From NCBI GenBank assembly GCA_036674765.1, contig JARVKI010000040.1, positions 297,692-361,691 of the forward strand: DNA of 64,000 nucleotides, written 5' to 3'. This document shows, in pieces, positions 56,195-64,000 of the stretch. Below the pieces are notes generated by a model. That model worked only from the letters and a program-made list of their open reading frames with translations, was not told the origin of the DNA and made no database searches. The position numbers and the translations under genes are program-made. Each line of letters opens with the position of its first letter. The stretch's first letter is position 1. This DNA comes from Seiridium cupressi. Its lineage: Eukaryota > Ascomycota > Sordariomycetes > Amphisphaeriales > Sporocadaceae.

Positions 56195-57922
56195 ATGGCA
56201 GAGTCGGGTAGTCAGCCAATACCCATTGCGGCTTCCAAGTCCGACAATGGCCACACCGACAGCGAACCTGTCCTCACACCAGATGCGAGTGGCTCGCCTG
56301 CTTTGAGTGCTTCTCCCATTGACGATGCCCTCGGCGACACTCCAACTCTTGGCCCTGTCAAGAGCCCCAAACTGTCGAGGAATCCGTCATTTTCAGGCAG
56401 CTCTTCGTACCAGGAAGACTGGGAAGCATTTCCACCATTGGACCGTCTCACCGTCCTCGACTTGCTTGACAACTTTGCTCTGCCCCAACAACTAGAGAAG
56501 ATACAAAGGGGGATATCCGCTCAGACCCAAAAGGTGCGCAAGTCGCGGGACGCCATCAAGTCCAAGAGCCACCTAGCTAGGGAGCGTATGGTCGAGCAAT
56601 GGCGCCGCCGCGTGCCCTCAACTGACGAGCAGTTGGACAAGTATCGTGCTCGCATGAAGAAGAACGTTGACAGACTTGGCCGCCAGTGGAACGACACCAA
56701 AATTATCACAGCTCGCGAAAAGGTCTCCTTCATTTGTGGCGTCATGAACATCTTCATCAGCGGCTATCTCATCGGCGCTTACCCGGAATACTTTCACATC
56801 TGGTACACGGCCCAGCTTCTGTACTTCATGCCCATCCGGTTTTATACCTACCACAAGCGAGGGTACCACTACTTCTTGGCCGATCTCTGTTATTTTGTCA
56901 ACTTTTTGTTGTTCCTCGCCATCTGGATCTTCCCCACGTCCAAACGCCTATTCGTCTCTGCGTTCTGCTTGGCTTTTGGCAACAATGCCGTGGCAATCAT
57001 CATGTGGCGTAATTCCCTGGTCTTCCACAGCTTCGACAAGGTTACTTCCTTGTTCATTCACATCATGCCATGCGTGACGCTGCACTGCATAACGCATCTG
57101 ATTCCAGAGCAGCTGCAGAAGGAGCGTTTCCGGGCCCTCTGGATGGTGAAGACGTCGCCGCCGGGATCACCCACGGCATATGCCAATGTCATATCCATGT
57201 TGGCCTGGTCTACTATCCCATACCTTGTCTGGCAGTTGTCGTACTACTTCTTCATCACGGTGCGTCGCCGCGAGAAGATCGCCGCGGGTCGACCGACCTC
57301 CTTCACCTGGTTGCGCAAGTCTTACTCCAAAGCCTGGATTGGCAAATTCGTGCTGTCGCTGCCTGATATCCTTCAGGAGCCCGCCTTCATGATGATACAG
57401 TACTCGTACGCTGTATTAACGATGCTTCCCTGTCCTCTCTGGTTTTATAGCCGCTGGGCGTCGGGCGCCTTCCTAATGATCGTCTTTACATGGAGCGTTT
57501 ACAATGGTTCCACATACTACATTGATGTCTTCGGCAAGCGGTTCCAGAAGGAGCTTGAGACCATGAAAGCGGAGGTTACCAAGTGGCAGCATAATCCCGA
57601 GCTTATGCTCCTCTCTCCCCTCGCCACTCCGGCGGACGAGAACAAGGGCAAAGCACCACCGCTGGATGCCTCGATGGAAATGCAAGCACGAGAAAGCGCG
57701 GTAGTGAAGGAAGGTAGCCTGCGCGTCGTGGACCCGGCCACGGGACGGAACCTTGATGTCGATTCGATCCCACTCCTGAGCGAAGAGGGCAAATCTGAGG
57801 AAAGGGGTGCCACTATGTTGGATCCAGAGATCGATGTTGTTTCTACCGCCATCGACACGGACCTGAGCGCAAGAGATGTTGCCAGGAGGAAGACTGGAGG
57901 AGACCAGCCTTCAGTCCACTAA
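56195..57922 (+). CDS. GPC1: glycerophosphocholine acyltransferase 1 (Gpc1)
   Basis: Intronless, 575 residues from the ATG at 56195 ('MAESGSQPIPIAASKS'); an in-frame ATG at 56099 would add 32 residues. N-terminal 150 residues are soluble and phosphoserine-like, with a basic helix ('RMVEQWRRRVPSTDEQLDKY'). From about 175 the conserved Gpc1 membrane domain (formerly DUF2838) follows with about eight transmembrane segments. Landmarks: 'WYTAQLLYFMPIRFYTYHKR', 'YHYFLADLCYFVNFLLFLAI', 'LVFHSFDKVTSLFIHIMPC', 'FYSRWASGAFLMIVF'. The enzyme re-acylates glycerophosphocholine to lyso-PC using acyl-CoA, recycling phosphatidylcholine in the ER. The C-terminal tail is acidic and disordered. Confidence 0.92.
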   Translation: MAESGSQPIPIAASKSDNGHTDSEPVLTPDASGSPALSASPIDDALGDTPTLGPVKSPKLSRNPSFSGSSSYQEDWEAFPPLDRLTVLDLLDNFALPQQLEKIQRGISAQTQKVRKSRDAIKSKSHLARERMVEQWRRRVPSTDEQLDKYRARMKKNVDRLGRQWNDTKIITAREKVSFICGVMNIFISGYLIGAYPEYFHIWYTAQLLYFMPIRFYTYHKRGYHYFLADLCYFVNFLLFLAIWIFPTSKRLFVSAFCLAFGNNAVAIIMWRNSLVFHSFDKVTSLFIHIMPCVTLHCITHLIPEQLQKERFRALWMVKTSPPGSPTAYANVISMLAWSTIPYLVWQLSYYFFITVRRREKIAAGRPTSFTWLRKSYSKAWIGKFVLSLPDILQEPAFMMIQYSYAVLTMLPCPLWFYSRWASGAFLMIVFTWSVYNGSTYYIDVFGKRFQKELETMKAEVTKWQHNPELMLLSPLATPADENKGKAPPLDASMEMQARESAVVKEGSLRVVDPATGRNLDVDSIPLLSEEGKSEERGATMLDPEIDVVSTAIDTDLSARDVARRKTGGDQPSVH

Positions 57923-59153
57923 GAGGTGGCTTCGTGGTCGTTTCTTCAATATCTGTTTACTCTGCTTTATTGTTGCTTAGCTCGGCGTTCGACACCTTCA
58001 ACTCAAGCAACGTGGGGGGTAACCTGTGCGGACATGGCCCTGGCTTCGGCGAACATGGATATTTATGCCTTTGATGGAGTAGAATGAAGTCATCTTTCAC
58101 AATAGTTGATACCCCTTTCTAGACTGATTATAATACACGAATTGTCACGACATGCGAGAAAAGGCTTTTGATTCCGCTGAGCTCTCCCATCTTCTGGCTC
58201 ATCTGTGGTGAATGATTTATTCAAGTGAGTGCACGCGCGTGCGTGCCATGGCCTTGAAGAAGAGAGGGGGTAATATTGAAATGATGGTCGAACGGTGGTC
58301 GGTAACCAAGATGGCAGTTGAGCTGGAAGGTACGCAGGGAAACCAGATTTGCAAAGCATGAAACCGATAGAAATTCCAGTAAAAACATTGTCACATGCAA
58401 AACCTTTGAATTCTGTATGCGTTGCTCCCGCGGGAACACAGAAGTCCGAGGAGCAAATGCCAGCAGACCTGATTGAAACTACCTCACAAAACAAACAAAC
58501 ACGCATAAGTCGTGTCAGTGTAGCCTGCTAACATACCAAGGCATTTTGTCACCGGGGAGGTATAGAATTGATAGATGATGCTGTATATCAGACCCCTGCT
58601 GGGGATGTTGTTGTGCTGTGGCTATGGAACACCGGGGTTTAAGTGTTGCTTTATTGACATTAAGAAAAAGCATACTGACAATATTCTCCATGGAACTGGT
58701 CCAGCAGCAACACAGTTGTGGCGATATTACAATATAACTAACACCAACGGAGCTGTATCCTGAATAGACACATTGATATGGCGCCGTGCGTTGCCATCGG
58801 GTGGCGAGTACGGGATTCAAAGATACTTTGGTATTGTATGTTGCAAATAAGTGCTCCTGAACAATTCGCTAGACCTATATACATTATCAGGCACAATGCA
58901 GACGTGCAATGCACACCTTTCTTCCTCACTGCCTAGCCAACGTTTGACGATTAACCTGCGGAGCGGTCCACAATCGTTCCTCGTCCGTCCTCAACGTTTC
59001 CGATCCCTCTTTTCCATCCCTAGCCCGGACAAAGCGAAAGAGAGCGGGGACAAGTAAAAAAGAAAACCCCGTCGCTAAATGCTTTTCGTCCCAGATCTAG
59101 CCCCCGTGGCAAGTGAGAGATGGTAATTATAATCCGATTTCCAACAAGGCTCA
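57923..59153. other. convergent intergenic, 1.2 kb
   Basis: 3' flanks of Gpc1 and the Sec7 gene. No supported gene, RNA or repeat; open frames here are short and of non-coding composition. Confidence 0.5.
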
Positions 59154-62100
59154 TCATGCACTGACAACCTGGAGTGGCGGACTGAGCCGTTCGTTAGACT
59201 GATGAGTAGTGTCTCCGCCTTCATCTTCATCCGAAACCTCCTCCACTGGTGAGCTTGGCGGCTCTGGGGTAAAGTAGTGCGACTGTTTCGACTGAGCCTG
59301 AGCCCGCCGCGCAGCTAAATCATCCTCATCGCCAGACCCATCCTCCACCGGAGGCAGCGGTGTTCGTCGTCCATCAGAGAAACTGAGAGCTGCATCGCTG
59401 TCATCGTCAGAAGGCACGGCCAGGCCACCGTGGACACTTCTGTACGTATTCTGAGCTGATGAAAACTTCCGGTGCAGTTCACGGAATGATCTCGCCGTAG
59501 CAGTGCTAGCGCTAGCCGCAGACTCTCGTCTTTCCCTCGCTAATGATGGTTCTCCTAGGATGGAGTGGAAATCATCATCAGCGCTGGTCGGTGAGTTCAT
59601 TGGGTCTTCCGACGGCGGTTGCTTTCGCTGGCGGAGGTGTTCGTTCGACGATATGCCCTGTAAGTCGGCGCCAAAATTGATGACTGAGGCCTTTTTGCCA
59701 TGGACGGTAAAACTTCCCGTTCCCCGAGACAAGACATCGTCGCGCACGGTATCATCAGACATGGCGCCACTGGAAGCCGAGTCCTTCCCCTTTCTGCTGC
59801 GATGATGTGATAGGTGGCCCGTACTCTCTCTAAGAGTGCGCTGTAGGCTTCGACGTAGCTTGCTACGATCTGCTCGGTCCCGGTCTGTGGCAGAGGCGCT
59901 GGCACGTTTTTGGCGCTCAGGGGTGTCTTCGGTTTTTGGTGAACTCGGGCGGTCAGAGGCGCGCGAATGCTCCATGTCTAGCAGGCCTGCTTGCTCAAGA
60001 ATCTGCCGTTCATTGGCATCCTCCTCGTCATGCCCGCCTTCGTGGTTTCTATCTTGACCAGAGGCTGGGCTGGATACGTGTCTCGGCGGTGACATCAGAC
60101 CTGGCAGGCTAGAGGACGCGGCACTGGACACTGATGCTTTCCTATGATTGGCGCCATCCAGAGTAGAAGTGGATGTTTCGAGTTGGCCCTGGGGTTTCTG
60201 GAATGTCGGGTGGGTGGCACTGGTTGGCGGCGTCTGAAAGACCTCGGCAAGGGGCGAGTCAGCGTCATTCTGCAAAACAGAGCCAGAAGACCGTGCCAAC
60301 GAAAGGGGGGCAGGCGAGCACGGACTCTGCTGCGTCGTTTTGTGCGAGCTCGCCTTGGATTCCTTGTGGTTGAGAACTGGCCTGTCAGTCGCAGTAAGGT
60401 CGGCAGTCGCAGCTGGCTCCGCTTGTTGGCCTTCAAGATCCCCATTCAGCTCCTTGTCCTCCTCCAGATCGAGCAAGAGAATGTCCCTGTGGCACTTGAG
60501 CCGCCAAATCTCGGTCCTCGACCATCGCAACTGAGCGATCACCTTTGCTGCGCTTGCACGAACCTGATCACGAGTCTTCTCCTGGATTGGTGCCAGCAAC
60601 AGCAAATGCCTGGCATTCCTTAGCTGACTGTCCAGATGCTTCTCCGCCGTCTGTAGCTTATCCTCTCCCTCCATGATTCTTTCATTCATCATGAAACGAC
60701 GAGCAGCGAGAATGTCGTGCGCCATCTGATGGTCAATTCGACTCCGGTTGATACTAACCTCCCCGGTCGGCGTCTGAATGACCTGCGTGACCTCGCTGCT
60801 GTCGAGCCTCCTGATGGCCCGTCGATTTTGCCCTTCGTAATTGCCGCCGACCACCCCACGCATGCGCACTCCAGACGTCCGGAAGGCCGCTGCATAATTG
60901 AGTTTTGCAAGCCAATCATTCCTGTCGTCCTCGTCGTTGGCGAGAAGAACCTCCTCGAAGCCACCATGACGGACGTACACAAATGCGTTCTTGTGTTTCT
61001 TATATGACTGATCGAACAGTGCAACTGCACCATCTGTGGACATGAGTGCATCCGGTTTGAACTGCTCGAGTGGTGGTTTGAAGATGAGAGGGATGCCATC
61101 ATGGCCGGACTTGACATGCGTTTCATATTGATGCACAAGACTCTTCACCCAAGCGGCATTGCGAAAGAAATACAGTTGGGCACCGGTCAGAATAGCGCCC
61201 CATTCTTGCCAGGGCGATCTCGTCTTCTTCTTCTTGACATCTTTCCTCCACAATGTGCCTACTTTGGTGACCTTGATGTCGACAATGCCTGGCTCAGCAT
61301 CCTGGGGATTGGAAAGTGTCTTTTCCGTCATAAAAGCGTCGGGTCTCGACCGTGCTGAGACTATTTGCAGGACGCCAGTCTTGAAGAAGGTCCTCTGGAG
61401 CTCTCTGACATTGAGCTCCTTGGCGGTGCCGACGTAGTTATAGTGCTCCTCAAGTGGCATTTGATCTTTGAGAGGCGGCCGCAAAGAGTCGAGCTTGCCG
61501 TCGAGAATCATCGTGTAGGGATCTATTGGATCTTTCGACCTCTTCAACGTTTCCGGCGTACCATTTGAGAATATGACCTTCTTCTTCGCCTTCTGACCAG
61601 CGACGGGGTCCCCGTTAATGTCAAAATCATCCTCGACATGGATAAAGGGGGTGTACGTAATATTGTCGTAAAAACACTCCAATACATCGTCAAATATTCC
61701 CTCGCCACGGGTATTCTTCAAATAATCGGCCTTCTGCATCTTGAACTTGTTGTTCTTGTTGAAAACATCGGTATGGAGGATAAGGAGCGAGAAAGCTACG
61801 AAATAGGCTTGATCGGGGCTGGTGTAGATCCCTGGGTTACACTCATGATATCTATTCGCAAAAGCCTGTAAGCACCTGTCGATTTGTTGTGTTTCCTTGG
61901 GCAGTTCGGCTTCCATGAGTAACTTCCTTATAGCCATGTCCATGGGCTCTTCGAAGAAACCAAATGTGCGCATGTAGCTCCTCAAAACGGAGGCAGAGAA
62001 TGGGTCCGACCCCTTGGAAAGCGCACTCGCAATCACCCCACGACTTAGAACATCTTCCAGGCGGTTTAGGTATTTGGCCGGGGTGTCATCTTCGCGGCGT

Positions 62101-63643
62101 TCGGGCATCGCAATGGATTCCCTTTCTCTAGGTAATTGGAGGGAGTTGTTTTTAGATGTGATGGACCCGGGCGTCGCCGGAGTCAAGCTGCCTTGACGAC
62201 TCGAGTCAGGATTATGGCGAAGTCGACTGAGCCCAAGAAGATCGCCGAAGCTTTTGCGGCCAGTCGAGGACGAAGTGCGTGTAGTCCCCGGCATTTGGTG
62301 ATCTTCCGAGTTTCGGCCCATGGAGCTCATCGTCGAGGATCTTTCCCTGAGAGCAAGATGAGCTCGTGTCGGTGAGCTCTGGCCAGAGTTCCTCGACCCA
62401 GGACGGAAGAGGGCGGTCGCGGGAGAGGCTGGCGCTCTCGCCGATGGACCATGGGACGGCGATGCGACGGGAGTTGAGCGGGCGTGGCTCGTTGATGGTC
62501 GTGACGCATTCGCCCCAGATAGATTGGTTAGGGAAGAGCTCGACGCCGTTGGTAGTAACCCAGGCGTTTTGCTCCGCTGTGGCAGATGTCCCATGGGAAA
62601 TAGGGGCTCGGGCTGCTTCTGTTTCCGGCGACCAAGACGGAAGATGCTACTGCCTGTTGAACTGGCTTGTGTCGCCGGGATGGTGTTGCCAAATCCGCCA
62701 TTGTGTTCCCCTGAGCTGGCTTCAGATCGCTCCGACTCAGACAGGCGGTTCCCGGGCAAGGTTAGAGCGGAATTCCCTTGGTCGCTACTTACTGGTCCTG
62801 GATGAGACTTGGAGCTATACGGCCGAGGTCGATTGTCCTGGAATGAGACGGCCTGTTTGCTTCCTGCCGCAGCTTCCTCTTCTAACAACCCGGTCATGGA
62901 TTTCCGTCTGTGCTTCTTGCTCAGGGCTGGCCTTGACTGTCCATCCTGGCTGGGCCTCGTCAACTCGCCGGACCGACGTATTTTGATTGGAAGCTTCATG
63001 CGGGACTTCTTCTGGCTTATATTGCTGTCCATCGTAGGGGCAGTTGTAATTATGGCGGGGGCTAATCAGCATTTGATATAACTGTCAGCGAGCCGAATCC
63101 ATTGCAGAGTCACGACACGGTAAGAACAGGCAGTGGAAGATACATACGCTGTGGCATGGGCGGCGGCCTCTCGGCCAATTGCTGCTGCCTCATCCGCACG
63201 GATAACTGCGAGTCAGAGGCATTCCGGAACCTCAGCATGGAAAAGCGGCGATGCTTGGGCGTTTCCTCCTGAATAGGCGGAGACTCTGGGCGGTCGTACG
63301 GATCCTCGCTCGGGCGGCCGATGGACATGGACGTTGACAAGGACGGCATGTTGGATTCGAAGGAGGAGTTCTCGCCATTGTTGATGCCGTTTCCGCTCCC
63401 TCCTTCCCTGCCGACTCCAGCTCCGTTGGCGAATTCCTCGCCGGGGCCGTCCACCGAGGGCCGATTGTAGGTGTTGGCAGCACTTGGATCGAGGAAGTCG
63501 TTGGCAAGCGACTTGCGCGGTGCAGGCTGCTTCATCCTGAAGGAGCTCGGACCGGAGTTGGTGCCTGACTCGGGATCGAGCACGGTATGTCGTCGCATGT
63601 CATTCTCGCTGGCCATGACGCCGCGACGGCGCAGGAAGGGCAT
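59154..63643 (-). CDS. Sec7-PH domain Arf guanine nucleotide exchange factor (Syt1/Sec74-like)
   Basis: Two exons, complement(59154..63061, 63148..63643), 86-nt phase-1 intron ending CTGATTAG, 1467 residues. Residues 1 to about 490 are Ser/Pro/Arg-rich and disordered. Sec7 domain about 497-630: 'DTPAKYLNRLEDVLSRGV', the glutamic finger in 'ELPKETQQIDRCLQAF' near 553 (Glu conserved; the usual Gly before it is Lys), 'FSLLILHTDVFNKNNKFKMQ'. PH domain about 765-890: 'KVGTLWRKDVKKKKTRSPWQ', 'GAQLYFFRNAAWV'. A coiled segment and an acidic Ser-rich tail follow. It activates Arf-family GTPases in Golgi or endosomal and polarity traffic. The start at 63643 is the first ATG after a non-ATG frame extension. 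Confidence 0.93.
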
Positions 63644-64000
63644 GATGTCTAATGAGTGGAGGGAGCGAGGCGCTGGCACGGAGTATGCTTGGTCGTTGTC
63701 GGATCGCCGGGCGAGCAGCAGCTGCTGTGCTGGTGGTCGTTACGTCAGGTTGTACAACGCCAGGCGCCCATGGTTCTCGTCTGCTCGCTTTCCCTACTGG
63801 TAAATGCCAAGGAGGATGGATGTACGTTTGCGCGGCGTCCGAGGACAGGCTGGGGGGGGGGGGGGGGGGGGAAAGGGAAAATTCGAAAATGATTGAGTCC
63901 GTTAGTCTTCGGGTTGCGGCAGTTATGGAGGGCCGCCACAATGCAAAAAATTGCTACGAAATGCACGGAAAGAAGAAGCAGGTAAACCCAGGGTTCAGTA
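63644..64000. promoter_or_regulatory. upstream region of the Sec7 gene with G20 run
   Basis: Promoter or 5' UTR sequence up to the window edge. No coding feature recognised. Confidence 0.45.
63852..63871 (+). repeat. poly-G run (20 G)
   Basis: Uninterrupted 20 G on the plus strand, about 210 bp upstream of the Sec7-gene start (C-run on its coding strand). It may form G-quadruplex structure and is also prone to length error in sequencing. Confidence 0.9.

Noticed and set aside
1..64000. CRISPR arrays, bacterial operons, prophage
   Set aside because: Spliceosomal introns throughout and fungal gene content; no direct-repeat arrays seen.

Overview
The window is nuclear DNA of a filamentous ascomycete (Pezizomycotina). 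Evidence: 47-128 nt GT-AG introns with CTRAC-type branch points; compact single-copy housekeeping genes (cohesin SMC1, AP-3 delta, EMC2, SNRNP27, COQ10, fused PABA synthase, Gpc1 acyltransferase); a secreted GH3 beta-xylosidase; and fungal-type NLR/STAND remnants. I cannot place it below subphylum from sequence reading alone.

Layout. (1) 1-16.3 kb, conserved: 5' end of a tRNA m3C methyltransferase (-), COQ10 (+), a coiled-coil protein with a ubiquitin-like domain (-), a 3.3 kb empty stretch, EMC2 (-) divergent from AP-3 delta (+), then a GH3 beta-xylosidase (+). (2) 16.4-42.3 kb, accessory: a broken phospholipase-D-like gene, an unknown 159-aa gene, a small secreted Cys-rich protein with Kex2 sites, a SET-domain methyltransferase, a decayed NACHT-ankyrin NLR, an intact N-terminal protein methyltransferase (NTMT1/TAE1 type), a 155-aa ubiquitin-like protein, a SesA-like helical protein, an AAA ATPase with in-frame stops, a NACHT-like STAND protein, and a 382-bp MITE. 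(3) 42.4-64 kb, conserved again: SNRNP27 (-), a seven-exon cytochrome P450 (+), PABA synthase (+), SMC1 (-) divergent from Gpc1 (+), and a Sec7-PH Arf GEF (-).

The most interesting point is inside the accessory block. Three neighbouring genes on the minus strand (ubiquitin-like 29.2-29.9 kb, SesA-like 30.8-31.5 kb, NACHT-like 36.2-37.3 kb) carry the same short alternating motif N-x-A-x-[DHN]-x-[AS]-x-Q-x-N. It is present twice at the C-terminus of the ubiquitin-like protein, once near the C-terminus of the SesA-like protein and once at the extreme N-terminus of the NACHT-like protein. That is the arrangement known from amyloid-signalling NLR/effector pairs such as NWD2/HET-S: one copy on the receptor N-terminus, two on the effector C-terminus. 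I infer a candidate amyloid-templated incompatibility or immune module in which one partner has a ubiquitin-like fold. This is a hypothesis built by eye; the gene models and motif need computation and experiment.

All exon boundaries were deduced by hand from splice consensus, reading-frame continuity and family conservation. Where a model closes in frame over its full length, confidence is high.
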